Positions 1 to 6,136 of a stretch of 6,234 nucleotides of DNA are shown here, one piece after another. The DNA comes from SAR324 cluster bacterium. Lineage in GTDB: Bacteria; SAR324; XYD2-FULL-50-16. How positions within the stretch are numbered: position 1 is the first letter of the stretch; each line of letters starts with the position of its first letter. The stretch lies in the NCBI GenBank assembly GCA_002401295.1, contig NVSR01000064.1, forward strand, positions 6,924 to 13,157, in the 5' to 3' direction. The notes under the pieces are model-generated. The model was given only the letters and a program-made list of their open reading frames with translations. It was not told where the DNA came from and searched no databases. A program made the position numbers and the translations under genes.

Positions 1-392
1 ACTCCACACCTGATTGGGGCGATCAATCAAGAGCCCTCTCAACAAATATGGATAAATCTTGTGCTCTTTATTCCTCTGACTGGTTTTAGGTTTTGGATAA
101 ATGGCTTCCAGTCCCATAATACGCATTAACCGTTGAACCCGTTTTCTGTTTACTTGAAAAGACTTCCTCCCTAAGTGGGCAACCATGCGCCTGCTTCCAT
201 AAAAGGGATGATCCGTATAGGTCTTATCAATCATCTTCATTAACTGAAGATTCAATTCACTTTCAGTCGCTGGAGTATAATAGTAGCGAGATCTGTTGAT
301 TCCCAGTAATTCACACTGCCGTCGAATACTAATCCGGTCATGCCCCGGATCAACAAGTTCTAGATCAGTCAGATCAGACTGTCTTTTTTTTT
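1..392 (-). CDS. IS3-family transposase OrfB, 5' part, truncated by the window edge
   Basis: This is the N-terminal part of the DDE transposase, which would be made as an OrfAB fusion by -1 frameshifting; I see no ATG in this frame near the junction. The visible 128 or so codons after the slippery run read RQSDLTDLELVDPGHDR, then the motif ISIRRQCELLGINRSRYYY, typical of IS3 OrfB starts. Next comes the HTH_21-type region (FYGSRRMVAHLG, then VNRKRVQRLMRIMGLEAIYP). The frame ends at the window edge with LLIDRPNQVWS, the segment that in this family immediately precedes the first catalytic Asp (usually VWxTDITY). The catalytic DDE core is therefore outside the window and its integrity is unknown. 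The frame has no stop between about 429 and 1. The upstream limit given marks the slippery run, not a start codon. Confidence 0.88.
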
Positions 393-656
393 CAACCAAT
401 CCATTTCCATTTTCAACCGTCCTATTTCCTCATATAGCTTCTTTTCAACTGTATTTGGCTGTTCCCTGGCTTTTCCACGTTTCTTGTTGAATATTTCGGG
501 AACACCTTCTTTCAGTTGTTTCTTCCAAAGGCTGATTTGGTTTGGTTGGACTTCGTATTCAGAAGCCAAAACATTGACTGGTTTTAATCCCTTTAGTGCT
601 TCCAAGGCTACTTTTCCTTTGAAAGCAGCATTATATACTCTTCTCTTGCTAGTCAT
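369..656 (-). CDS. IS3-family transposase OrfA (HTH, 95 aa)
   Basis: This is the DNA-binding subunit and the N-terminal half of the OrfAB transposase. The protein starts MTSKRRVYNAAFKGKVALEAL and continues with an HTH_Tnp_1 helix-turn-helix (VNVLASEYEVQPNQISLWKK, roughly residues 27-46). A charged linker follows, then a heptad-like coiled coil near residues 70-91 (VEKKLYEEIGRLKMEMDWLKKK), as used for IS3 OrfA multimerisation. The ATG at 656 is supported by GAGG at 666-663 on the minus strand, 6 bases upstream. The length fits the family. The gene ends shortly after the A9 run, where orfB begins in the -1 frame. The orfA frame itself shows no damage. Confidence 0.93.
   Translation of the reverse strand: MTSKRRVYNAAFKGKVALEALKGLKPVNVLASEYEVQPNQISLWKKQLKEGVPEIFNKKRGKAREQPNTVEKKLYEEIGRLKMEMDWLKKKDSLI
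383..392 (-). other. Programmed -1 frameshift site (A9G) between orfA and orfB
   Basis: On the minus strand a run of nine A residues (392-384) followed by G lies near the 3' end of orfA. In the orfA frame it reads TTG AAA AAA AAA GAC; slipping back one base gives AAA AAA AGA CAG and enters the open orfB frame (RQSDLTDLE). This is the A-AAA-AAA/AAG type of slippery site that IS3-family elements use to make OrfAB. The direction of the needed shift was checked by position: orfA codons start at positions of remainder 2 modulo 3 and orfB codons at remainder 0, which is -1 on this strand. No stimulatory structure was established. Confidence 0.8.
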
Positions 657-786
657 TCACATCCTCTAAGATAGTTGCTGATATAACTTCCCCAAAACCT
701 GCCCAAGAGAAGGGAAAGTGTAAAGTAGTCAGCTATTTTTATTTAAAAAAAACTATCTTAAATATTGGTCTGAATATCTGGGTCCA
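657..786 (-). other. IS3 leader region with a 10-bp inverted repeat
   Basis: This non-coding 130-bp stretch lies between the presumed element end and orfA. It contains a perfect 10-bp inverted repeat on the plus strand, TAAGATAGTT at 667-676 and AACTATCTTA at 751-760, and an A8 run at 745-752. The proximal arm lies just upstream of the orfA ribosome-binding site (GAGG, 666-663), so a folded leader could affect translation start. That is inference. No convincing -35/-10 pair was found. Confidence 0.4.
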
Positions 787-1471
787 TTATAGACGCCCCC
801 GCAAACTCTTCCTTGATACCGGATAGGTCCGTCCAAAACTCTCTAAAATTGCAGACTTATAAGCGGATTTTCCGTCAGTAAAGGTTGTCGGTAATGGACT
901 CCCTGATTTTAGCTTGGCAGCAGTATCCGCCACTGCATGATGAATATTTGCTTCTGTTCTTTTCCCTGGAACCAAAGTCAGAAGCAACTTACTGAAAGGA
1001 TCGATCCCACTAATATTCCATTGATCACCAACTTCGATCGGATTATCAGTAGGCTTAATATTCTTCTGTTTTTTTAGTGAAAGACCATTTCTCATCGAAT
1101 TGGATGGCTTTGACTTCCACTTCTTGAACCATCTGATCATGCAAGCCTTGACTCACTCTACCAGTAACTCGAATGAGCCTTGAAACAGTGTCCTTACTCA
1201 CGCTTAGCAAGCTAGCTGTGGCTACTATTCTATTTCCCCAGCTCAAATGCTTGAGCACAGACACAGCTTTTTCCTCAGAAACTTTCGTGTTAAACAAAGC
1301 ACTACCCTTTCTTTCTGAGAACTCTTCACCACAAACCCGACACTTGAGATAGCGAATTTTGTCTTCCCCATAAGTTTTTCTAACAGTTAGGTTTTTTCTT
1401 CCTTTTAGTTTGTACTCATTGCATTCTGGGTTTATGCAGCACAAACTGTTCAATTTCGGTCTCTCTTCCAT
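787..1471 (-). pseudogene. IS1-like zinc-ribbon DDE transposase, frameshifted and 3'-truncated
   Basis: The first half (1471 to 1055) starts MEERPKLNSLCCINPECNEY. It has a zinc ribbon (C12-x4-C17 and C44-x2-C47), then the HTH-like stretch ASLLSVSKDTVSRLI, then the first catalytic region QFDEKWSF, and stops soon after an A7 run. The second half is open in another frame and continues the protein: KKQKNIKPTDNPIEVGDQW, GIDPFSKLL, LVPGKRTEANIHH, TDGKSAYKSAILESFG, ending SRKSLRGRL. This order (DEKWSF, GDQW, DP, VPGKRT, TD-x-AY, GRPGR-like) matches IS1-like transposases of about 300 residues, so roughly the last third is missing. The ATG at 1471 was chosen over a TTG at 1501 because GGAGGTG (1481-1475) precedes it. 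The protein is not expected to be active. Confidence 0.82.
1069..1075 (-). other. A7 run where the IS1-like transposase changes frame
   Basis: On the minus strand the sequence reads TTC ACT AAA AAA ACA in the upstream frame and CTA AAA AAA CAG in the downstream frame. Joining the two halves needs a +1 (or -2) shift, equivalent to one A too many. Classic IS1 uses a -1 shift, so this does not match the known programmed signal in direction. A one-base expansion of an A6 tract, or transcriptional slippage on the tract, would both restore the protein. Confidence 0.7.
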
Positions 1472-1524
1472 AGTCACCTCCACTGGGGATTTGTTTTGCA
1501 ACTATAATTATGTCGAGTGAGGCC

Positions 1525-1703
1525 ATTTTTTTTAAATTTCCTGAGATAATCTCAAGTGACTACCACAAATTGACGTCCTTTATGTAAATGAAAATAAAAA
1601 GTATCTCGACTCAATGGACTTGAATAAGTGAATTCAGAGTGTGTATGCAGAACATTTCCATAGTTTAAATCAACAAAATCAGTTTTTAATTCAAGGATCA
1701 CTT
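1525..1703. other. Gap between IS remnant and cytidylyltransferase, possible gene remnant
   Basis: No complete gene is visible. Two short plus-strand open stretches look vaguely coding: KFPEIISSDYHKLTSFM (1534-1584) and, in another frame, IDVLYVNENKKYLDSMDLNK (1569-1628, stop TGA at 1629). They could be the frameshifted tail of a gene whose upstream part was displaced by the IS1-like element, but neither is recognisable. AAGGA at 1693-1697 is the ribosome-binding site of the next gene. Confidence 0.3.
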
Positions 1704-2351
1704 ATGGCTAAGACAGTTGCTATTATTCCAATTAAAGAAACAAGCAAAAGAGTTCAAGGTAAAAATTTTCGTCTTTTTCTAGGACAGCCTTTATATAAGC
1801 ATTTTTTCTCTAAATTAGTTGATGCGCCTTTCGATGAGATTTACGTAGATACCGATAGTGAAGAGATCAAAGCTTATGCGAAGAGTTTAGGCTGGGGGGT
1901 TATTGATAGAGCTCCTGAGCTAGCAGCTGATACTGCGAATGGAAATCACCTTCTTGTCCACCAAGCTGGGATTGTTGATGCAGATATTTATTTTCAGCTC
2001 TTTATTACGGCTCCTCTACTGAGCAAAGAAACGATTCGGAAATCCTACGATATTATGCTCAATAAACCAGAGTATGATTCTCTTTTCACAGCAGTAGAGG
2101 TATATTCCTGGTTTTGGTTCAATGGAAAAGCAGTCAACTATGATCCCAAAGAACTCCCGAGATCCCAAGATGCAAAACCTATTATTCGTGAAACGACTGC
2201 ACTTTATGGAATTCGGAAAGAAACATTGTTAAAACATCAGTGCCGGATAGGCGAAAAGCCGTATATGCTTTTTGTTGATGAAATAGAAGCTGCGGACCTC
2301 GATACAGAACTAGATTACAAGATGGCTGAATTCCTTTGTAAAGAAAGTTAG
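1704..2351 (+). CDS. NeuA-type CMP-sugar synthetase (acylneuraminate cytidylyltransferase family)
   Basis: The family couples CTP to the anomeric carbon of a 2-keto acidic sugar (sialic, legionaminic, pseudaminic or KDO type), releasing pyrophosphate and giving the CMP-sugar donor in the cytoplasm. The 215-residue protein has the nucleotide-binding N-terminus VAIIPIKETSKRVQGKN (residues 5-21; the common form is IPARGGSKGIPGKN), the DTDSEEIKAYA strand, ITAPLLSKETI (usual LQPTSPLR), PIIRETTALYGI (usual YRENGAIYI), and the C-terminal ADLDTELD (residues 197-204), whose Asp pair normally binds metal. The ATG at 1704 has AAGGA 6 bases upstream; a GTG at 1641 would add 21 unrelated residues. The length is normal for a single-domain NeuA. 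The substrate cannot be told from sequence, and the KETSKR variant of the signature leaves room for a non-sialic sugar. The next gene is a putative transferase that could use the product. Confidence 0.85.
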   Translation: MAKTVAIIPIKETSKRVQGKNFRLFLGQPLYKHFFSKLVDAPFDEIYVDTDSEEIKAYAKSLGWGVIDRAPELAADTANGNHLLVHQAGIVDADIYFQLFITAPLLSKETIRKSYDIMLNKPEYDSLFTAVEVYSWFWFNGKAVNYDPKELPRSQDAKPIIRETTALYGIRKETLLKHQCRIGEKPYMLFVDEIEAADLDTELDYKMAEFLCKES

Positions 2352-2361
2352 GCGACACAAA

Positions 2362-2542
2362 ACTCCCATACTAGGGAATTGCCTTTGACTCCTTTCTAAA
2401 GAAGAATTTTTATGCTAGAAGCAGTCTCCAGTGAAAAATATCAATAATATCGTCAATATGTTACAGCCAATAGAAAGCCGCATCCATGACATGATAAAAG
2501 TTCATCAAAACACGGAAAGAATCAACTCCCTACTCCCATACT
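2362..2542. repeat. Perfect 11-bp direct repeats flanking a 159-bp MITE-like segment
   Basis: ACTCCCATACT occurs at 2362-2372 and again at 2532-2542. Directly inside the copies the segment 2373-2531 begins AGGGAATTG and ends CAACTCCCT, which is an inverted repeat of 9 bases with one mismatch. Direct repeats outside and inverted repeats inside is the layout of a small non-autonomous transposon with its target duplication. The inverted repeats are short and the sequence is locally CTCCC-rich, so chance or replication slippage remains possible. Confidence 0.45.
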
Positions 2543-2550
2543 CAACTTAG
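2431..2550 (+). CDS. Doubtful 39-residue open frame in the MITE-like segment
   Basis: From a GTG at 2431 the frame reads KNINNIVNMLQPIESRIHDM and continues to ERINSLLPYST before TAG at 2548; an internal ATG lies at 2458. Composition looks protein-like and partly helical, but there is no ribosome-binding site, the length is small and the 3' end runs into the flanking direct repeat. It could be a fragment of a gene picked up by the small element, the stub of a deleted gene, or nothing. I do not recognise it. Confidence 0.15.
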   Translation: MKNINNIVNMLQPIESRIHDMIKVHQNTERINSLLPYST

Positions 2551-2574
2551 TAAATGAATACGGTATTGACCCCC

Positions 2575-4341
2575 ATGAAATTGACAGTGATTTTATTCAC
2601 AAAAGAAGAGGCAGAGTTCTTCATTACGGACCAACCTGATGCAGATTGTGCCTTAGCATTAACCCCTGATGCCAGGAGAGTTCTTCTGGACCATGGTTTT
2701 CCTGTTTTTTCGACTATGGACGTATTTTCAGATTATAGCCATCTCCGCATTATGGCGATGACTCGGAGCTTTGAGAACGACCTGTTTGAGCGGTTACATG
2801 AAAATTCCCAGCTGACAGAGTCAGCAAAGGAAACCTTTCGTGGGTACGTACACATTTTTGCCAACTGTGCTCTGCGAACTTGGGTTACATTGAAGAAGCT
2901 AGATCCCCCTTTTCTAGTACCCGTCGGTGCTCAATGGAAAAAAGAGGAGACAAGGGAAAAAGTCAATGAAATCTTATTGCAAAAAATAACCAGAGATTTC
3001 TCCAGACACCACCTCAAAGGGCAAACCAGGGTGCATGATAGAGGAAATAGGATCTCTATTGCTGTCGTACGACTTATTAATCACTGGATTGCTAAAAAGC
3101 TTGCAAAAAAAGATGTGGTCCTTGTCAATAGTTTTAGTTACGGAATGAAGTCTTTGGCTAAGAAACTGATTCGGAATAGTAATTCAACCTATTGTTTTCA
3201 GGTATTAGAAGAGCGAGGGGGAATAAAGAGTATACTACGTTCTTTGTTAAATGTTTTTATCCTCATAAAAGGTGGAAGAATGGGGAGTTTGACGGTAATC
3301 ACTTCCCCATCTCGGGTGACAGAGAAAACCGTTCATCAACTCATTGATGAACTATCCCCCTCAAAAATCAAAGACGGTATAAAATTTTTTTATGATTCTC
3401 TGCTGAACTCGGTTGTATTAACAGATGGCCTGGTATCTGAGGCAGAAAAACTTGTTTCTATTGTCAAACCCAAGAAAATAATAACAAACTATTTGCGGTG
3501 GTATACTGCGGCGGCTCTTGCAGAGGCGGGGAAAAAACACAATATTACTTCCATGCTGATCTCACATGGGTCTCATACAGCTCAGGAAAGTTTTCCCGCA
3601 ATGTGGGAAAGTGTTGAGCAGTCAAGGGGAGTCCTTTTTAGTTCCTTAGCAGATCAAATTGTTTTACAATCTCCGCATGCTGAAAAATTTGTTAGCCAAC
3701 ATAAAATTCCTGGTGAGCTGATCCGTTCAAAGCCCATTATGTGGGGGTATCAAGATATAAAACCCCGGGGTCCTCAGAAAATAAGACGGATTCTGCACAC
3801 GGGAACCTTTAAAAGTTGGTCTAGTAATCGGCCTTGGATTTTTGAAACCTCAGATGAATTTATTCATGGGCTTACAACCTTGGTAGAATCCTTGTCGGGT
3901 ATTGAAAATATGGAGCTTGTCATTCGAATTCGTCCATATCCGGAGTGTAGTGTGGAAACCATAATGAGCTTCTTGCCAGAAGCTGATTTTCTCAAGGTAA
4001 AAACAGATGGGTCCTTCTTAGATGACTTAGCAGAGGCCGACCTGCTTGTCAGCTGGGCATCGACAACTATCGAAGAAGCACTTAATGCTAGAAAACCTGT
4101 TCTCCTTTGGGGAGGAAGTCAAAGGTTTCATCATATTTCTCCAAGAACAACTTTTCCCACTAAAGAGGATAGAGGGGCCGTATATGCTCCTAAGGTTAAA
4201 AGTGATCTGAGGGAATTAACTGAACACATCTTGGATGCTCATGCTGAAATTCCATTATCAGAAGAGGAGTTAGAAGGTCATGTTTGGTCATCTGATACTC
4301 CAGGAATCCCCGAATTTGTAGAACAATTATCTTGTCTTTAG
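2575..4341 (+). CDS. Putative surface-carbohydrate glycosyltransferase, GT-B-like C-terminal half (588 aa)
   Basis: This is probably a cytoplasmic enzyme that transfers a sugar (or sugar phosphate) in surface-glycan assembly. The C-terminal half carries features seen in capsule/CDP-glycerol-type and 'surface carbohydrate biosynthesis' proteins: ISHGSHT (His331-Gly332 region), a basic/proline segment RIRPYPE (451-457) resembling the usual KxHP strand, and SWASTTIEEALNARKPVLLWG (from 493), a Ser/Thr-rich phosphate-binding loop followed by a Glu helix. The N-terminal 300 or so residues are unrecognised. No signal peptide or clear transmembrane helix is seen. ATG 2575 is preferred because MKLTVILF starts a beta strand; ATG 2554 would add seven residues, and neither has a good ribosome-binding site. 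Its position after the CMP-sugar synthetase suggests it uses that donor, which is inference. No frame damage was seen. The exact family and linkage are uncertain. Confidence 0.6.
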   Translation: MKLTVILFTKEEAEFFITDQPDADCALALTPDARRVLLDHGFPVFSTMDVFSDYSHLRIMAMTRSFENDLFERLHENSQLTESAKETFRGYVHIFANCALRTWVTLKKLDPPFLVPVGAQWKKEETREKVNEILLQKITRDFSRHHLKGQTRVHDRGNRISIAVVRLINHWIAKKLAKKDVVLVNSFSYGMKSLAKKLIRNSNSTYCFQVLEERGGIKSILRSLLNVFILIKGGRMGSLTVITSPSRVTEKTVHQLIDELSPSKIKDGIKFFYDSLLNSVVLTDGLVSEAEKLVSIVKPKKIITNYLRWYTAAALAEAGKKHNITSMLISHGSHTAQESFPAMWESVEQSRGVLFSSLADQIVLQSPHAEKFVSQHKIPGELIRSKPIMWGYQDIKPRGPQKIRRILHTGTFKSWSSNRPWIFETSDEFIHGLTTLVESLSGIENMELVIRIRPYPECSVETIMSFLPEADFLKVKTDGSFLDDLAEADLLVSWASTTIEEALNARKPVLLWGGSQRFHHISPRTTFPTKEDRGAVYAPKVKSDLRELTEHILDAHAEIPLSEEELEGHVWSSDTPGIPEFVEQLSCL

Positions 4342-4595
4342 TTCAAGTCTAAGTTATCTAAGCAATTGAGAATAATGTTTTTTCAAGAGTAGGTTGACTT
4401 ATTTTAATAAAAGCTTGCGATGAGAACTCACACTCTAATCAAAATTACTCAAAAATAGGCTGTATGGAGAATACAGCTAGTCAGGCTACTTTTTATTTAT
4501 TATACCACGAGGCAGAGGGGAAAAATACAATCCTACATTTCACTTCACAACTTTGAAGTCAAATCGACGATGTCTTTACTAGGTTGCAAAAAAAT
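4342..4595. other. 254-bp gap before the SDR gene: two hairpins, no recognised gene
   Basis: No convincing gene is present. A 7-bp perfect hairpin (GCTGTAT 4459-4465, loop GGAGA, ATACAGC 4471-4477) and a 6-bp one (ACTTCA 4542-4547, TGAAGT 4554-4559) are visible. A plus-strand frame with no stop runs from 4459 to a TGA at 4597-4599 that overlaps the SDR ATG (ATGA), but its only ATG is at 4570 (MSLLGCKKI), so it is at most a leader peptide or a gene tail. Confidence 0.4.
4459..4495 (+). terminator. Weak terminator-like hairpin after the transferase gene
   Basis: A perfect 7-bp stem with a 5-base loop (4459-4477) is followed by a T-rich stretch (CTACTTTTTATTTATT from 4486). The T run starts about a dozen bases after the stem, which is too far for a standard Rho-independent terminator, and the stem has few G-C pairs. 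It may attenuate or be a transcript-end structure. If it works, the SDR gene would need its own promoter. Confidence 0.25.
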
Positions 4596-5504
4596 ATGAA
4601 TATAACTGTTTTTGGTGGTGCTGGCTTTCTGGGGTCTCATGTATGTGATAAGTTAAGTGATGCTGGTCACAGGGTGACTATTTTTGATTTAAAGCCTTCT
4701 CTATGGTTGCGAAATGACCAAACTATGCTTTCCGGGGACATTTTAGATGAGGGATTGATTAATATGGCGACAAGGGAGGCTGATGTTGTCTTCAATTTTG
4801 CGGGACTTGCAGATATTGCAGAGTCGAATCAAAGGGCCGTGGATACTGTTAAGTATAACATCCTGGGAAATACTCTGATCCTGGAAGCCTGTGTTCGTCA
4901 TAAAGTAAAACGATTTGTCTACGCGAGTTCTGTTTATGTTTATAGTGGTTCTGGTGGGTTTTATCGCTGTAGTAAGCAAGCATGTGAGCAATATATTGAA
5001 AATTATCGCGATGTTTATGGGCTTGAATATACGATCCTCAGGTATGGCACGCTGTATGGACTCCGAGCAAATGAAAAAAATTCAATCCACCGCTTTGTAA
5101 AAGAGGCTATGGAAAAAGGAACCTTGCACTATACCGGCAGCCCAAAATCGCTTCGTGAGTATGTCCATGTTGAAGATGCAGCACAAAGCAGTGTGGAAAT
5201 ATTGGAGCCTCAATATGCTAATGAGTGCATCATTTTAGCAGGGCACCAATCGATGAGAGTTGAAGATGTCTTTAGAATGATTGCTGAAATGCTTGGAAAA
5301 AAGATTGAGTTCACTTTTGAGGAAACCTCTTCAAAAGAGCACTACGAGATTACCCCATACTCATTCAATCCCAAAGTAGGGAAAAAACTCGCTCCACCGT
5401 TACACACCGATATGGGGCAAGGAGTATTAAAACTAATCGAAGAACAATATAGGCAGCTTCACCCCGAACTCCACAGTGTGAATGGTGTTTTATTGAAAAA
5501 ATAA
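4596..5504 (+). CDS. Extended SDR NAD-dependent sugar epimerase/dehydratase (302 aa)
   Basis: The family acts on nucleotide-linked sugars (UDP-glucose 4-epimerase, dTDP-glucose 4,6-dehydratase and relatives) in the cytoplasm. Visible motifs are MNITVFGGAGFLGSHV with GxxGxxG at residues 7-13, Asp31 at the end of the second strand (NAD preference), GDILDE (47-52), NFAGLAD (67-73), active-site Ser in YASSVYVY (109-116), and catalytic Tyr123-x3-Lys127 in FYRCSKQACEQY. RYGTLYG and SPKSLREYVHVEDAA follow in the substrate-binding half. All catalytic residues are present, so it should be active; the substrate cannot be assigned. ATG 4596 gives the usual N-terminus; a TTG at 4584 would add four residues. 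The nearest AGG (4581-4583) is 12 bases away, so initiation may be weak or coupled to the overlapping upstream TGA. It probably supplies a modified sugar to the same glycan as its neighbours. Confidence 0.85.
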   Translation: MNITVFGGAGFLGSHVCDKLSDAGHRVTIFDLKPSLWLRNDQTMLSGDILDEGLINMATREADVVFNFAGLADIAESNQRAVDTVKYNILGNTLILEACVRHKVKRFVYASSVYVYSGSGGFYRCSKQACEQYIENYRDVYGLEYTILRYGTLYGLRANEKNSIHRFVKEAMEKGTLHYTGSPKSLREYVHVEDAAQSSVEILEPQYANECIILAGHQSMRVEDVFRMIAEMLGKKIEFTFEETSSKEHYEITPYSFNPKVGKKLAPPLHTDMGQGVLKLIEEQYRQLHPELHSVNGVLLKK

Positions 5505-5588
5505 CCTGCGGAGCCTTTGCGGAGTAATTCTGCAGGATTAACCATGTGTAGGATAGAGCAAGCTGTTTGTGTGAAATAGAAATATTAT
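5505..5588. other. Short gap with imperfect hairpin and a 7-bp direct repeat
   Basis: Just after the SDR stop, CCTGCGGA (5505-5512) can pair with TTCTGCAGG (5529-5536, one G-T pair) around a 16-base loop. TGCGGAG is repeated at 5507-5513 and 5518-5524. There is no T run, so it is not a standard terminator. No clear ribosome-binding site precedes the next ATG at 5589. Confidence 0.3.
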
Positions 5589-5885
5589 ATGTCAATAAAG
5601 TCCTTTATTAAGAATAATTTTTCTGAAGAGAATCTAAAAAAAATGAGAGGGGTAATGCAGAAGTTTTACCTTACCTCTTTAACGCAAGCAATCAAAGAGC
5701 AGAAAATGGCCCCAATGATGAGCGAATTGGAGGCAATTGTTCCTGACTTAACATACCAGTACACGAATTTTTTGATTGATACGCCCTTATTGGAATTGAA
5801 AGTCAGACCTTTACATGCATTTCAAGCTTCTCTGATTCGCGACGCACTAATAAAGTTGAACTTAGGTGCCGGGGAAAAGTACATA

Positions 5886-5890
5886 TTGCC
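5886..5890 (+). other. Frameshift point in the methyltransferase
   Basis: The upstream frame reads ATA TTG CCG ACA and stops 12 codons later at TGA (5928-5930). The downstream frame reads GCC GAC ATT GGA GAT, the start of motif I. Adding one G after TTG restores one continuous protein. The site is not a long homopolymer, which argues against simple slippage and against a programmed shift. Confidence 0.6.
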
Positions 5891-6136
5891 GACATTGGAG
5901 ATTCCTCGGGCACACATATCCAATATCTGAATGAGCTCTACGATCATATCGAGAGTTTTAGTGTGAATTTGGATGAAACAGCCGTAGAAAAAATCAAAGC
6001 AAAGGGCCTCAAAGCAATATGTTCGCGGGCAGAAGACCTGTCAAAATCAAACATGGAAGTGGACCTGTTTTTATCCTTTGAGATGTTAGAATATTTGCAT
6101 GATCCTGTTAATCTTTTACGCAGCATCAGCGAAAAT

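Larger units (their letters stand above)
1..786 (-). mobile_element. IS3-family insertion sequence, partial (upstream half)
   Basis: The segment carries the classic IS3 arrangement on the minus strand: a short HTH protein (orfA) followed in the -1 frame by a longer integrase-like protein (orfB). Only the orfA side is present; the catalytic part of orfB and the other terminus lie left of position 1. The outer end is placed at 786, where the minus strand starts TGGACCCAGATATTC, because IS3-family ends begin with TG and because the neighbouring transposase loses its expected continuation exactly there. An alternative end, TGACTACTTTACAC starting at 731, would give a 75-bp leader before orfA instead of 130 bp. 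Without the opposite terminus the choice cannot be proved. An IS3-type target duplication of 3-4 bp would start at 787 (TTA or TTAT on the plus strand). Confidence 0.85.
787..1524 (-). mobile_element. IS1-like element remnant interrupted by the IS3 element
   Basis: The broken zinc-ribbon transposase gene plus its short leader form the upstream part of an IS1-like element. Its outer end is tentatively set near 1524, where the minus strand reads GGCCTCACTCGACATAATT, about 50 bases before the ATG and next to an A/T run (1525-1535) of the kind IS1-type elements often target. The other end is lost beyond the IS3 insertion and may lie left of the window. The outer boundary is a guess from leader length and base composition; the inner boundary at 787 is better supported. 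Confidence 0.5.
2352..2574. other. Gap between cytidylyltransferase and transferase genes, with MITE-like segment
   Basis: About 220 bases lack a recognised gene. Most of the gap is a 159-bp segment bracketed by direct repeats, listed separately. If that segment plus one repeat copy is removed, the gap shrinks to about 32 bases before the ATG at 2554 (53 before 2575), an ordinary spacing for co-transcribed genes. No strong terminator was found: the weak stem AACTCCC/GGGAATT (2361-2380) has a mismatch and no T run directly after it. Confidence 0.45.

Noticed and set aside
296..669. Plus-strand open frames at 296-490 and 484-669
   Set aside because: They lie antisense to IS3 orfA/orfB, have low-complexity Ser/Phe/Leu-rich content and no family resemblance.
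680..710. Promoter for orfA in the IS3 leader (TTGGGC ... TATATC on the minus strand)
   Set aside because: The spacing is only about 15 bases and the -35 match is poor, so it is not supportable.
1069..1075. Standard IS1-type -1 programmed frameshift at the A7 run
   Set aside because: The downstream frame is reached only by +1 or -2, not -1, as checked by codon positions.
1472..1501. TTG start at 1501 for the IS1-like transposase
   Set aside because: The in-frame ATG at 1471 is directly preceded by GGAGGTG, which lies inside the longer version.
1641..1703. GTG start at 1641 for the cytidylyltransferase
   Set aside because: It would add 21 residues before the conserved first strand. ATG 1704 has AAGGA at normal spacing.
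4743..5100. Open frames at 4743-4991 (minus) and 4915-5100 (plus) inside the SDR gene
   Set aside because: The SDR frame is intact with all motifs across this region, so these are chance overlaps.
5505..5537. Rho-independent terminator after the SDR gene
   Set aside because: The stem has a 16-base loop and a G-T pair, and no T run follows.
5365..5595. Minus-strand open frame across the SDR 3' end and the following gap
   Set aside because: Overlaps the certain SDR coding end, with no recognisable domain and no ribosome-binding site.
5944..6126. Minus-strand open frame opposite the methyltransferase
   Set aside because: The plus strand encodes the conserved methyltransferase core here, so the antisense frame is a by-product.
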